64,000 nucleotides of DNA from Micrasema longulum (GCA_022494885.1 JAGVSM010000934.1:62001-126000), one strand, 5' to 3'. Counted from the first letter of the stretch, positions 32,405 to 43,429 are shown. Notes: generated from the letters alone by a model not told the origin. Numbers and translations are program-made.

Positions 32405-32530
32405 TAATACCATTATTTAGTGAAATCATCATCATCAGTTGGTTAAAAGAAGTTGCCATTTGGCAATAAATCCACCAATATACAATTTAAATTATGTCTA
32501 ACACGTTAAATAAAGAAATAAAAAATCTCG
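32405..32530 (+). repeat. Retrotransposon 3' end, hairpin family H2
   Basis: GAAGTTGCCATTTGGCAATA followed by AATCCACC, with a tail AAATAAAGAAATAAAAAA. The TTGCC/GGCAA hairpin and the following pattern match the better preserved end at 47955-48020. Confidence 0.45.
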
Positions 32531-33195
32531 TATTCCAGGAAACAAAGTTAAATTTTCTAATAAATAACGAGTGAGAATTCGTTTTAATTCATGAACAAAA
32601 TTTGTATTGAAAACATCTCATATTTGTTCTAATTCATTTCCATACCTATGTATCCTTGGTATAAGTTTTGTATTTCTAAAATTACTCCGCCTTTGACGTC
32701 TCAAGTTTTCTTCCGCTTCTTCTAGGTCAGTTTAAATTTGAAAAAAAAACGGTCACAACTTATGTTAACATAAATTTATAACCGTGAATTACGTTGGTAA
32801 CAATCTAGTAAAATTGCAAAGCTTGTGTGTTCCTCCGATATGAGTTTGGATACATATAATAATGATATAATTATGATATTGGATTTGATTTTCAGTACTG
32901 ATGAGCTTGTATCGACCTTCAAACAGGTGGCATAGTTACCAATTTATTACCGGTGTATCGATAATAGGGATTAACCACGGAAAGGCACACTTACCTTATG
33001 TATGTAGATTGTAAGTATAGACATGCCCCAAATAAAATACAAGCTAATTGAATGAATTAAATATACAGCATGTGAAAAAAACAGTGCGCTATTTTAAACA
33101 AATAAAAACACTCGATTAAATGAGTTTTTCTGACGAAATTTCTTGGCGGAATTGCATACTAATTATAAAAACACGCATACATTTGGATTTATATT
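32531..33195. other. Intron 1, one dispersed-repeat segment
   Basis: At 32669-32731 the sequence around GACGTCTCAAGTTTTCTT matches 55107-55164. Nothing else is recognisable. Confidence 0.4.
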
Positions 33196-33590
33196 TTTTT
33201 CCGTTGACTGACACCGTCAGACTGGTGGGTGCCTAAAAGAATTTCTATGTTATATACAAGTGCAAGCGAAGGTGGTCAATCATGATTTTATATAATTATA
33301 TAAACGAGTTTCAATTTTAAGAATTTAAGTTATAAGAATAACACGAATTTAAAAATTGTTTGGTACAATACAAGTACAATAAAAAAGATTTATAATTTTA
33401 TAAAGTTTTATATTAAAAATGTATTTAAATTTTATGAAAACTATAACAGAGGCCGCTGGTTGGTAGTTCTTTTTATAAAATGTATAAAATCATGATTGAC
33501 AACCGCTGCTTGCATTTCTTTTTAAGACAGAAATTTGTTAAGTCTCCTACCAGTCTGACGATATCGGTCAAGACGAAACCCGGTAACTAG
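33196..33590. repeat. Long inverted repeat carrying hammerhead-type ends
   Basis: Arms of about 95 bases (33196-33292 and 33483-33580) are reverse complements with moderate divergence; both contain ATCATGATTTTAT-type inner text and CCAGTCTGACG at the outer side. The spacer is about 190 AT-rich bases. The outer parts hold a hammerhead core on the right arm and a broken one on the left. Confidence 0.7.
33550..33590 (+). ncRNA. Degraded hammerhead ribozyme motif 3
   Basis: Stem I CCAGT (33550-33554), core CTGACGA (33555-33561), core GAAA (33575-33578), minimal stem III AC-CCG-GT, cleavage A33585 and stem I partner ACTAG with one mismatch. Stem II is weak here (TATC against GAC), but the left arm of the inverted repeat suggests an ancestral GTC/GAC stem around GGTCAA. 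Confidence 0.45.
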
Positions 33591-33620
33591 AAAACATTTT
33601 GGAAAAAATTATAATCCGGT

Positions 33621-33821
33621 GTGCATGCTGGTGTTAGCAGTATTAGCACGTATGCTATTAGCACTTGGTGTTTTATTTTTGCTACTATGGTGAAGTTCAG
33701 TGTTGCGCGGTCGAGGCTGTTCACGGAGAGGACAAGACAATATTGTCATTTATATATTGTATTGTCCATAAGTAAACGATATTTTATCATAGTCGTATAT
33801 GAAGCCTTACCATGGCGTTAA
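33621..33821 (+). other. Short frame, not recognised
   Basis: A 66-codon plus-strand frame with no domain. Its neighbourhood is repeat DNA; I do not support it as a gene. Confidence 0.15.
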
Positions 33822-33880
33822 TTGTCACGTTCTCACGTAGTATTGAATACAAAATAAAGAATTTATTTAGATTTACATTT

Positions 33881-34119
33881 GTTGCAACAGAGAGGAATCA
33901 CATTTTTGAGAAGGGAATATGACTTACGTATTTTACTCTTATCTAAATTGCTTCATAAAATATATAAAATACATATTTAATAAAACAGAAAAATTAGAAA
34001 AAAACAAAAAACATTATTTAAATTTATTTCAACTGAGAGGTAAAACATTTTTGAGAAGGTAATATGGTAGTCTAGGCATTTACAGGGCTTATGACCTGTC
34101 ATTGGCTGGTTTAAGTGGC
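33881..34119 (-). repeat. Two fragments of repeat family A
   Basis: Pieces at 33881-33925 (CAACAGAGAGGAATCACATT... GAAGGGAATATG) and 34030-34119, the latter with the complete core GGCATTTACAGGGC then TTATGACCTGTCATTGGCTG and TTTAAGTGGC. Confidence 0.65.
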
Positions 34120-34189
34120 AAAAAACATACATTTAAAATTAATTTAAAAAGAACAAAATATGATAAAAAGACTTTATTCAAATTATTAA

Positions 34190-34262
34190 AAGTTACATTT
34201 GGAGCCACACTTAGCCAAACGAAGAGCCGCATGTGGCGTTTGAAGTCACATTTGCCTACGTC
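34190..34262. repeat. hAT-type remnant related to 24780-25387
   Basis: Contains GGAGCCACACTTAGCCAAAC and AAGAGCCGCATGTGGC, echoing the internal text of the Charlie-like element. No ends are recognisable. Confidence 0.4.
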
Positions 34263-35119
34263 TGTCCAAACTGTATAAAAAAAAACAATAATAAAGCTAG
34301 GAATTTAAAAAAAGTGGAAACGTTTTTATCGTAAACGTCTTAATGTGTTTGAATTTTGATCGCAAAATGCTTTTATAAGAATATATCTTATGAAGCATAA
34401 CCTGGACAGGGACAAACATGCTTTATATCATGATTGAGGGGGAAACTTACGACTACATCATGTATTGATAGAAGAATGAGCAAATATTTCTTAAAGTGGT
34501 TTATGGTACCGTTTGCAATGGGGGAACATTATAATGTAGCAAACTTGTAGCGCAATTAAATCTCTTGTATATGTGATTAGAGTAATATCAAATTCTCGGA
34601 CAACAGGCTATTACACTAATCGTGATTACCTTCATGAACTGTAACTGCTTTGGGCAGACTGGGGATATAGAGTAATATGGGTATTATATCAAATAATACA
34701 TAGAGACTAAAAGACTACACGGTGAAACAAAATACTTCACCGCTAAAAAAATCTATGAAATCTCGCGTATAGAAGTAAGGACACCGGTTCTAACTCCCGT
34801 GATTCTGCTTTTTATTTATTTTTTCTTTGTTCAATGTCCAGACATCTCTTTAACTTTAATAATTAATTTATTAATTTTAAATTCAATACTATTGTAATAA
34901 TTCTACGATTAAAAAAAGCTTTTGACAATAAGAGATGTTATTCAGCGTGAGTTAAACTATTTATTAAATATGCTGTAACAAATATTTTGACAAATGGTTA
35001 ATGAAACCAACTGGCTTAAAAAAAGTCTAAAGGTTTCATTGTTTTTATGTGTTTCTTAATAAATATATTAATATATATATAAATATATATTTAAATAAAT
35101 ATTAGCGTTCGTATAATTT
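34263..35119. other. Intron 1, no recognisable feature
   Basis: AT-rich, with an (AT)-rich microsatellite near 35060-35100 that may be the tail of the SINE next to it. Confidence 0.4.
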
Positions 35120-35262
35120 ACCCAAATATTTCAATTTTGGTGGCCATTTTCAACGAGTTGTAAATAACTCACTATTAGAAAATGGAAATCAAGTTAAGTT
35201 AGAGTGGAACCTCGGACCTCTGATCCGTGAGTCCGCATAACTAGCCACGGGACCACAAACCG
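35120..35262 (-). repeat. tRNA-derived SINE with A and B boxes
   Basis: Read on the minus strand: GTGGTCCCG, an A box TGGCTAGTTATG (35247-35236), a spacer, and a B box GGTTCCACTCT (35211-35201) that differs from the pol III consensus at one position. The A-to-B distance of 36 bases suits an internal promoter. The 3' body ends ACAACTCGTTGAAAATGGCC and an AT-rich tail. The copy at 15300-15405 confirms that it is a dispersed family. The cloverleaf is not intact enough to call a tRNA gene. Confidence 0.7.
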
Positions 35263-35324
35263 ATTCAATATATTTTCAAATATCCACTATATTTTTTGTT
35301 TTTAATTTCACAAAAATCAACAGA

Positions 35325-35395
35325 TGGAAGAATTGTACACATAGGAGTGTTTGAATACAGAAAGAATGGTGAATGTTACGTGAGTAAAGTCAACA
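35325..35395 (+). repeat. Repeat family A fragment
   Basis: CAACAGATGGAAGAATTGTA, then GAATACAGAAAGAATGGTGA and ATGTTACGTGAG correspond to the middle part of the copy at 43710-43975. Confidence 0.5.
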
Positions 35396-35529
35396 TTTTT
35401 ATCAAAATAATAATTTATTAACCAGCCGGAATAACAAACTATTCATTTTTAAAAATTATTCGTTTAACGAAGATGTTTTCACTATGAAAACTTTTGTGAA
35501 ATTTATAAGCTCAAATAATTTAACTCTCC

Positions 35530-36780
35530 CCTCCCGGTGATGTGTAGCTAGTACACATTGCATCTAAAAACTTTAATATCTGCATAAACATAATAAATTA
35601 TGGGTTATTTTTGGTATTCCTCCGTTATACATTTATGTATCGGTTAAAATAATTATTTTATTAAATAATTAATGCTTAATGGGACCATAAAAAGCGTTTT
35701 ATCAAAAATTGGATATATCACCAATACAATAAAACTTATCAACGTGTCGCATGTTGCGCACGTAGTAAAAGAGTAATCCTAATACATAATTGTCTCACAT
35801 TCTTTACGTCGCACTCTCGATAATACAGGTATATTCGGGAGCGAGAGAGACAACTTCACGCGTCTCACGCGCGGACAGCAAAATTTCTAGTATTTCTCCC
35901 AGACGCAAGTTAGCTGTCCGACTTACGTCAAAGGCGGTTCTTTTACACTCGCTGAGAGCATAAGCGAATAATAATTTTATTATATTTTTAGCAATTAGAC
36001 CAAAAATATTACCACTTTTGGCTTCAACTAGGGATGTAACGATTCCAATACCGATACCGATATATCAGCCATATAATCGGCATGCCGAAATATCGGCATC
36101 GCCGATTATATACAGCCGATATTAAGAATTTGAAAAGCTATAATACTTGTCTGACCAACTGAGCTCAGTTGCTCCAGAGCGTCTGTTTTCAACTGCAGGT
36201 CTCATACAAAATGATTTGCTTAACAGATTGTCTGCTAATAATTTGAACAAACTTTGTTTTCTTAACAAAAACCTACTAAAACTTAACTTTAATTACTGAC
36301 TTTATCTTGTGTATCGGTTTACTTAACCACTTTGTGTAATTGAATGATAATTACTTTCTTTATTAGCGCTTTGACTGCTTGATAATATTCTTGATAATTC
36401 CATACAAAAAAAAAAATTCTTCTAATTTTAATTTAATATTTTGGTTTGCAAGGTTCAGCCTCAAATAAATATAGGTAATTTTTATGCAGAATAAAGACAA
36501 TTATTCATTATTTATTTGTTTTTTTTTTCTATTTCTACTAAGCCACCGATATGAGTATAGGTATTGGTATCGCCGATTATTTACTCTAATGATCGGTATC
36601 GATATCGTATCGGCAAAATTATGTATCGTTACATCCCTAACTTCAACTATAAATATTTAAAACAATTGCCCATGAATATTACACTTTTACCATTTAAAAT
36701 CTCTAATTTTTTGCATATGTAATGACTACACAGTACCGTAACGCGCGGATGTTTTTAGGATAGTAAGGGAAAGGTGAAGA
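35530..36780 (+). mobile_element. Inverted-repeat element B, copy 2, split by a hAT MITE
   Basis: Outer parts 35530-36028 and 36640-36780 are the inverted counterpart of 29690-30250, with shared text such as CGATAATACAGGTATATTCG and ATCACCAATACAATA. The left end has GTAGCTAGTACACATTGCAT and the right end GCATATGTAATGACTACACA, imperfect inverted repeats. A 611-bp hAT element interrupts it. Confidence 0.6.
36029..36639. mobile_element. Non-autonomous hAT MITE
   Basis: Perfect inverted ends TAGGGATGTAACGAT and ATCGTTACATCCCTA border 611 bases. The flanks GCTTCAAC (36021-36028) and ACTTCAAC (36640-36647) form an 8-bp target duplication with one mismatch, as expected for hAT. Next to both ends there are clusters of CCGAT/ATCGG motifs, the usual subterminal transposase-binding pattern. 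There is no transposase frame. It is younger than the element it interrupts. Confidence 0.88.
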
Positions 36781-37335
36781 ATGATTTGTTAGTCAAATAT
36801 AAAAAACCTCGTGTGTGAGATAAGCTATAAGCTACAGCATCAGCTAAAGTTGCGCCGTAGCCATTCTGGGAATCGCATATAATTTCATCATCTACAAAAA
36901 GTATGAAAAGGGTTAAAAAAACTCACAAATATTGTTTTATTTTTATTTATGTTATAATTGTAATATATATGCATTTTAAAATGATACATTTTTGTAGGAA
37001 CTCGCATTTATAGCCACCCACCCAGTAGTCAAATTGTTAATATGGATCATTCGGTGTAAGTAATTTGCCATGACCACGTGCTTAAGTGTAACAATTGAAA
37101 AAAGGTTGTCCAGTTATGTAGGAAGAATACCGTGAACATTAACGATGCAGGTCAAGTTATTTCACATTATACCATTGAAAAAAAAACATCGAGATGAAAT
37201 TAGCAGTTGGTACATAACGTACCTATATTACAAATCTTATCTTAAGAGGATATGGGGTGTTAAAGAAATTTGATGAATAGATATTTGAACTTAGTTTTTC
37301 TGTCACTTTCTCGCAGATGCCTCCCCTGACTTATT
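36781..37335. other. Intron 1, little recognisable
   Basis: Near 37262-37320 GATGAATAGATATTTGAA and CTGTCACTTTCTCGCAGAT match 20994-21040, another low-copy dispersed repeat. No gene is supported. Confidence 0.4.
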
Positions 37336-37339
37336 ATTT

Positions 37340-37600
37340 ATTTTGTTCGTTAACGTCCAAAGGGCATTTACAAAAATTAAAAGAAAATACATGCTAACAT
37401 ACTAAAGAATAAACACAGAATATACAGAAAAATATGTGAAATTAGTTAGAAAGGATATAATAAAAAGTTAAACAAAGTAAAAAAAAAAATTATAAAAAAG
37501 GTATGCAAGAGAAAACAGTAAGCATATAAACAAAAAATGCAAAGATATAAGCTTATGAAAAAAATTCTGTAAAACAAACAAAGTAAATAAAGTGTCACGG
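37340..37600 (-). repeat. A-rich 3' end of a decayed retrotransposon
   Basis: On the minus strand a small hairpin region (AAATGCCCTTTGGACGTTAA) precedes CAAAATAAATAATAA. The rest is A-rich UTR-like sequence without a coding part. Confidence 0.35.
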
Positions 37601-37674
37601 TAAGTAAGAAAGAAAAATTAAGTTAAAAATCAAGCAAGCATATATTTTATTTGACACTTTATATACATATAAAA

Positions 37675-37925
37675 TATATATGCATATAAGGGCGGGCATA
37701 TTGCCTTAAGGCAATTTCTTCCTGCCTACCCAAACCATTCAGTTTGAGAAAATTATATATAAATACATGGACATATTGAATCTTACAATTTTATACAAAA
37801 ATTAAAAAGATTAACAAAATAAAAATATATAAAAAAATTATCACTATACAATGAAGAGAGGAGAGGGGATGGGAAGGAAAGAAGAAGGATAAAATAACAA
37901 TTTTAATATTTAGATAGTGACATTT
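37675..37925 (-). repeat. 3' UTR-only copy of the retrotransposon seen at 47290-48020
   Basis: About 250 bases match the 3' UTR at 47755-48000 base by base over long blocks (CCTTCTTCTTTCCTTCCCAT, TGTAAGATTCAATAT, GAAGAAATTGCCTTAAGGCA). The hairpin ATTGCCTTAAGGCAAT is perfect here. The insertion is 5'-truncated to its UTR. Confidence 0.8.
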
Positions 37926-38146
37926 CAATCTTGCGAAAAAAGGAGAAATAAAAATATAACTAACTAACTAACTAACCATCACGCCATTTCCCCAGAGGGG
38001 TAGGCAGAGAGGATAGAACGCCACACCACTCTGTCCTGGCACACTTCCTTTGCTTCCTTCACATTCATACATCTTCTCATGCACGCACGTCGATTATTCT
38101 GACTTTTCACATGACCATTTTCAAGAATTTGTTGTACTTGATCATG

Positions 38147-39181
38147 TCATGTCTTTCTCGGCCTTCCTCGACTTCTACAACCAGACACATTCGCATCATA
38201 AATCTTTTTAGTTCTTTCATCATTCATTCGCTCCACATGACCGAACCATCGCAAAAGACCTTTCTTAATTTTGTCGATAATGCTTAACTCAGCCTTGCAT
38301 TCTGCTCTAATTTCGACATTAGGGCACCTATCATACATTGTTTTTCCGCACATTCGCCTGAGGGATCGCATTTCAACAGCATTCAGTCTACTTTCGTCCC
38401 TTTTTTTCCAACTCCATGCTTCGCTTCCATACATTAGGGTTGGTACCAGAACTCCATTATGAACTGCTAATTTAGCCTCTTGCGATAGACACTTATTTGC
38501 TACGACAGACTTTAAGGCACCATTAACTCTGTTACCGGCACTAACCCTCCTTTCAATATCCTTGTCCATATTTCCATCTCTAGTAAACATACTACCCAGA
38601 TATACAAATTCTTCGACCTGTTTCAAACTATCTCCATTTACTACAATCTTACATTCAGTCATAGTTACATTTCTTTCAAAGACCATGACGTTCGACTTTT
38701 GCACATTCATTAGCAAATCACTCTCCTTGCACACTTCGTAAACCTTTGTAACCAAGGATTGCAGTTCCTCTTCGCTGTCAGCTAGGAGGACTGCGTCATC
38801 GGCGTACAGAAGGCAACTGACAGTAAGATTACTCATTTTCGCTCCCACATCCATACTTTTCAATTCTTTCATACATTTATCCATGTATATGTTGAATAAC
38901 CACGGTGACATTACACATCCCTGTTTGACTCCTTTAGGGATGTCAAACCAGGAAGTTAATGACCCATTTACCCTTACACACGCTACACTATCTTTGTACA
39001 AGGAAGCAATAGCGCGGACAAGGTTGTCACTCACTCCATACTCCGATAGAACCATCCATAATTTTTTCCTATCAACTCGATCAAATGCTTTTTGCAAATC
39101 AACAAAAGCGCAAAAAAGCTTCTGGTTTTTCGCCAAAACTTTTCTGTCATATTGCGTAATGCAAATATTTGATCCATACAT
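38147..39181 (-). pseudogene. RTE-like reverse transcriptase, main frame
   Basis: 344 codons carrying LQKAFDRVDRKKLW (catalytic Asp), GVKQGCVMSPWLFN, and LLYADDAVLLAD (YADD active site), then EEFVYLGSM, IERRVSAGNRVNGALK and WFGHVERMNDER. The natural frame continues downstream past the listed stop in related copies (GRPRKTWHDQ). The N-terminal part lies in another frame at 39031-39321, so the ORF is frameshifted. The first ~15 residues before KVLAKNQK are out of the true frame. Catalytic residues are intact, but the element lacks its endonuclease, so it cannot move by itself. Confidence 0.88.
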
Positions 39182-39365
39182 CCTCTACCATTCATAAATC
39201 CACTCTGTACATCCCATACTTTCTCCTTGGTCACGTTTCTTACTCTTTCTATCAGTATTCTTCCATACATTTTGCCGACAGCGCTCAGAAGACTGATAGC
39301 TCTGTAATTCCCACACTCCACCTTAGAACCCTTTCCCTTGTATACTACAATGAAATTTGGTATAA
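39031..39365 (-). pseudogene. RTE-like reverse transcriptase, N-terminal frame
   Basis: Holds the early RT motifs: VECGNYRAISLLSAVGKMYG and WDVQSGFMNGRGCMDQIFAL. It belongs before the 38147-39181 frame; the shift lies between about 39130 and 39180. No start codon is expected, because the insertion is truncated just upstream. Confidence 0.85.
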
Positions 39366-39699
39366 TAGTAAATAATAAAAAACAAGTATAAGATAATAAA
39401 AATAAACAAGTAAGTATTTTTTTTTAATTTATGGGATTGAGTTGTCAATAATAGTTTGAGGAGCAGCTACAAATAAACTGAATATTATGGACTTATAAGA
39501 TAATAAAGTATTGGATCGAATGTCTGCAGCCATTCGATAAGTGTTACCTAACCTATGCAGTCTATTATGCCAAATTAAAGCGATGTTTCGTTGTTCCGGT
39601 TTCTGGACCTCAAAAATTAAATCAACTTTATATTTTTAAAGAAAGAGTCGGTAGGTACGTACCTTTTCCTTTTTTCTAAATTATTTATCATATTTGTGT

Positions 39700-41225
39700 A
39701 CCGTAAACTTCACCGTACCACAAGAAAGGGAGAACAGAAAAAACCCTTTATCGAGGTATAGCCTTATTGTGTAAAATGCTTAAGCTGGTCACAGGTATTA
39801 TCAAAACGAGACTGGAACGACAAATTACTAACAGAGAAGAGCAATGGGGTTTCAGGCAAAATCGTTCCACTACAAACGTGATCTTCATTGTATGAAAACC
39901 AAAGGAGAAATCAATTGAATACAACAAAGAAGCGTGTATTTATTTTGTCGATCTCACTAAAACCTTTGATTGGGTGTTGCTAAAAGTTGTGGTGAGAATA
40001 ATTTTGGAAAGAGAGATATCTGATACATATCAAAGATCTATATACCAACTGTAAGGCAAAAATCAAAGCTATGGTCCTTAAAATGTAACATGATTAGAAT
40101 GACAGTTGTCAGAAAAAGTGACGACATAACTTTGTAGTAACGTCAAAGGAGTTATTTATATTGACTGGCGTGTTAATTTATTTTTTATTACAATGCTTGA
40201 AACATAAATCAACTTTAATATATAAAATCATCTTTAAAACTAAAATAAACCTTATTATTAACGACGTTCTTACTAGATTACATCATTTTGCAAAAACGTT
40301 AGAGATGGGACGAATTGGTCAATGTAAATTGATCGAATAAAAAAAATATTCGTTTTATGTTGTTCATGAAAAAAGGTATAAATGTCTCATTTTTTGGTGA
40401 ACAATTATGTTAAACACACTATCAATAGGCTTGTTTTTTCATTTTTTTGATATCAATTTTCGGAAACGCAGTTTCACGATTGCATGAAATAACCGATAAA
40501 ATCGATTTGATCAGTGATCAGTAATTTCCCATCACTAATGAAATTAGTTTGACAGCTGTCATTCTAATCAAGCTATATTTTTAGGACTTTAATAATTAAT
40601 TGCCTAAGGAAATAGGAACAAGCAGTGGTATTAAGCAGGGAGATAGCTTGAGTTTCTTTCTTTTCATCCTCATGATGGACGAGATCATAGAAGAAATAGC
40701 CAGCTCGGGATTGGGTTACAAAATGGGCAACAAGGTCATCAACCTAATATGTTATGCAGATGATATGGCAAGAGTTGCCGAATCTGAAGACAACTTGCAA
40801 CGCATGTTATCTGAATTCCATCTTGTATCACAAAGGTTCAATGTGTCTATTTCAGTTTCAAAAACAAAAAAAATAGTATAGCAAGACAACCTAAAAGATG
40901 TAAACTGATCATTGACAATGAATCAATAGAACGAGTCCTAAGTTTCAGATATTTAGGAATTTATATATTGAGCTATAATTTTATACAACGAAGTTCGAGA
41001 TCAATTCAACAAAACCTCCCAAGTGTCAGAATATCTAAAAAAAAGTCATATGAAAAATAAGAACATGCTAATTGACAGCAAAGCAAAAATATATAAGGTT
41101 CTTATTGAAATATTCTGTAAAATCTAGAGTGGATACCACGAGAACAAAGAACCTGATAAGAACATCAAAATCAGAGATGAGGGTCTTCAAATCGAGTTCC
41201 GGAAACATCCTGCGCGACCGGGTCA
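39700..41225 (+). pseudogene. Second RTE-like reverse transcriptase, split by a MITE
   Basis: Decayed plus-strand copy of a different family. Upstream part (39770-40073): KMLKLVTGIIKTRLERQI, EQWGFRQNRSTTNVIF and a degraded VDLTKTFD. Downstream part (40588-41225): SGIKQGDSLSFFLF and ICYADDMARVAE with the active-site YADD, then VLSFRYLGIYI and NKNMLIDSKAKIYKVLIEI. Stops and shifts occur throughout. A 514-bp inverted-repeat element separates the parts inside the RT domain. Confidence 0.85.
40074..40587. mobile_element. MITE inserted in the reverse transcriptase
   Basis: Terminal inverted repeats of about 38 bases: left GTCCTTAAAATGTAACATG plus ATTAGAATGACAGTTGTCA, right the complement with a few differences (GACAGCTGTCATTCTAATC). 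It splits the RT coding sequence between the DLTKTFD and SGIKQGDSL blocks. There is no frame inside and its superfamily is not clear. Confidence 0.8.
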
Positions 41226-41990
41226 GAAATAACATTTACCTACAGTAAACACGTGTGATGTCGGCTCTTCCTTGTAAATTGTAAAGCTTAAAACCGCCCC
41301 ATTAGCAGTTGTCTATGTCTATAGTATGTAGTGATTATATTCCATGGTTAATGGACATGAAGACCGCACAGAAACCGTCCGTGTCAAAGTATCTTTGTCT
41401 ATGCAATTAGAAGATCTAAATGACGTATAACGGTCTAAAACAATATATTATTCTCTTAGTATTATCACGTTTTGTTCGTTGTTTTATGTTTTTTTTTAAC
41501 TTAAGTATTATTTTTAAAATGAGATAAAATACATTGAACAAATAAAATACTACGATTAATCATTTCTTAAAAAAAAACAATATTATTGCAAATAAAAATG
41601 TAAACGTATTGTTGATGATTTTTTGCCACTTGATCGAGTTTTTCTAAAAAAAAATTCATCAGCAATACCACAAAAAACTTCTATGAAACAGCAAACTTCT
41701 GTAATATCTCTTTTCATGGGTAATTTCTTTTTTCTAAAATATTTCAGAGTTTTTTGTAAAAATAAACTATGCATCTAATAATGATTTTGAATAAATCATA
41801 AATAATGAACTAAAACATTTTTTTTAAACTACGTCTAATATATACACGGTTTTTCAGGGCCAGACCGCGAAACTTAACAAGAACATTTCTCATGGTAAGC
41901 TTTAAAAAAAATCCTTTAAAAATGTTTCCAAAAAGTCATTAATTTTTTTTGTATGATCTCAAAATGGAGTAAATCTTCAAAAAATTAATA
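41226..41990. other. Intron 1, no recognisable feature
   Basis: AT-rich; a 63-codon minus-strand frame at 41583-41774 is Lys/Phe-rich with no domain. Confidence 0.4.
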
Positions 41991-41994
41991 ATAA

Positions 41995-42260
41995 CATCAG
42001 ATTCTTCTTCTTCTCCCAGCCCCTCTATCCCAGTTCATCAAGGGTCGGGCCTGTCCTGGCTTGTCATGACGGTAACAGCTTATGCCACCAACTCCTTCTT
42101 AATATTCGACCACCATCCCCCATGTGGCTGAGATCTACATCTACCTTTACTTTTAGTTGGGATGTTGAGGGCTCCATTTACTTAATAATCCTCATCTCTG
42201 CGCAGGACGTGACCATACCATCTTATCCTGCTTTCTTTCAGCTTTTCAGCTAGAAGTGCA
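41995..42260 (-). pseudogene. Reverse transcriptase C-terminal fragment (RTE-like)
   Basis: The minus strand reads RIRWYGHVLRRDEDY, then a stop, then VNGALNIPTKSKGRCR, SQPHGGWW and KKELVA, the tail of an RTE-type reverse transcriptase. The 3' side ends in GAAGAAGAAGAA. It may belong to the family at 39700-41225. Confidence 0.65.
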
Positions 42261-42269
42261 GCAAAAATA

Positions 42270-42660
42270 CGACGGTCTTTTATTCTATGTCGACGTAGCA
42301 TCGTTATTCTGTTTTAATTTCACTTAATTTTTTCTCTAAAAATTTTCCTGAGGGAGTGGGATGTTTTTTCGGGATGAAAAGTAGCCTTTGACATTTGTTA
42401 GTCTTTCAGCTATCCTTATGCAAAAATAATCACGCCGATCAGTTGCTTCGTTGCTACGTGATATAAAAATTCATTTTTACTACTAACAATTTTCCTGAGG
42501 GAGTGATAATTTTTGTTCGTGATGAAGCCCATTGTACTTCTCATCTCTCTAGCTATCCCTGTGCAAAAATCACGTCAATCGGTCGCTCCGTTGCGACATG
42601 ACAGAAACACAGACAGACTAACACACTTTCGCGTTTATAATATTAGCATAGATTTATCTC
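42270..42660 (+). repeat. RTE-type 3' ends, two in tandem
   Basis: Two adjacent copies (about 42290-42480 and 42485-42655) share AATTTTCCTGAGGGAGTG and CTATCC(T/C)TRTGCAAAAAT followed by CACG(C/T)C(A/G)ATC. The second ends with the complete tail ACACTTTCGCGTTTATAATA then TTAGCATAG. The fragment at 26086-26465 is a third copy. Confidence 0.65.
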
Positions 42661-42789
42661 CTGATTATAAAACTGTATATTTTTGTATTTTTTTTGTTAA
42701 TTACTCATTTTTTTTACCCATGCACATTGCATGTTTAAACATTCACTTCTGTGCATAGAATCGTGTATTCTATACATTTTTTTGTATTT

Positions 42790-42960
42790 TGATAAAAGTG
42801 TAAAAAGCCCTACGGGCGTTAGAATAGATAAACATATAAAAATACATGAAAATATCAGAAATACTCGTTACTACAAAAAATATAAAAGTTATGGTAGATT
42901 GGTAACTGTAAAGTTTAAACTCAAAAGGTTTACATAAATACGAAAGGTATCTCAATTATC
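42790..42960 (+). repeat. Non-LTR 3' end with GCCC/GGGC hairpin
   Basis: AAAAAGCCCTACGGGCGTTA followed by AT-rich tail sequence, the same layout as 21424-21479 and 52100-52160. Confidence 0.45.
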
Positions 42961-43425
42961 TTACTTAATTACTTAAGCATATCAAATTTTATATAAACAG
43001 TGGGTAGAGGTAACGGTACAGTTATAATTATTTGAAATATAAGTTTTACAAATATTATTTACTCGAATCTTTTTGATTATAGATTGCAATTTTTCGTTTT
43101 GTAATTAAAGTTCAAAAAACAATTTGAATGCAAAAAAAAATAATGGCGTATTAATTATAACCATGCTATGAAACTGAGTTCAAATATTAACAAATGGACA
43201 GGTTGATCACGCTTAATTGTATATGAGCGTCGTCTATATCTATAATATTATGTATCATGGTTACAAAAAAGAGCAATTTCTATGCAAATACAATTTTTGA
43301 ACGGCAGGTTAATGTGTACTATGCCTTTTGCCTATATCGATAGCTTCTAGGAAAAGTAAGCAAACTCGGTGAAGTTTTTTTTTTAAGTAAATAAATAAGC
43401 CAACACACTGTTTACTGTAGGGACA
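42961..43425. other. Intron 1, no recognisable feature
   Basis: AT-rich with no assignable frame or repeat. Confidence 0.4.
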
Positions 43426-43429
43426 GGCA

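Larger units (their letters stand above)
37957..39365 (-). mobile_element. 5'-truncated RTE-like non-LTR retrotransposon
   Basis: Best copy of a family also seen at 17486-18090, 19340-20005 and 43430-43560. It begins inside the reverse transcriptase domain at about 39365 and ends with a (GTTA)n tail at 37957-37977. The 3' UTR carries the hairpin text ACCCCTCTGGGGAAATGG. The GHVERM and RGRPRKT C-terminus is typical of RTE and related insect clades; I cannot fix the clade. Confidence 0.85.

Noticed and set aside
33621..33821. 66-codon plus-strand frame as a small gene
   Set aside because: No domain, no supporting context, surrounded by repeats.
35201..35261. tRNA gene
   Set aside because: A and B boxes are present but the cloverleaf arms do not pair well and the sequence continues into a repeat body; it is a SINE.
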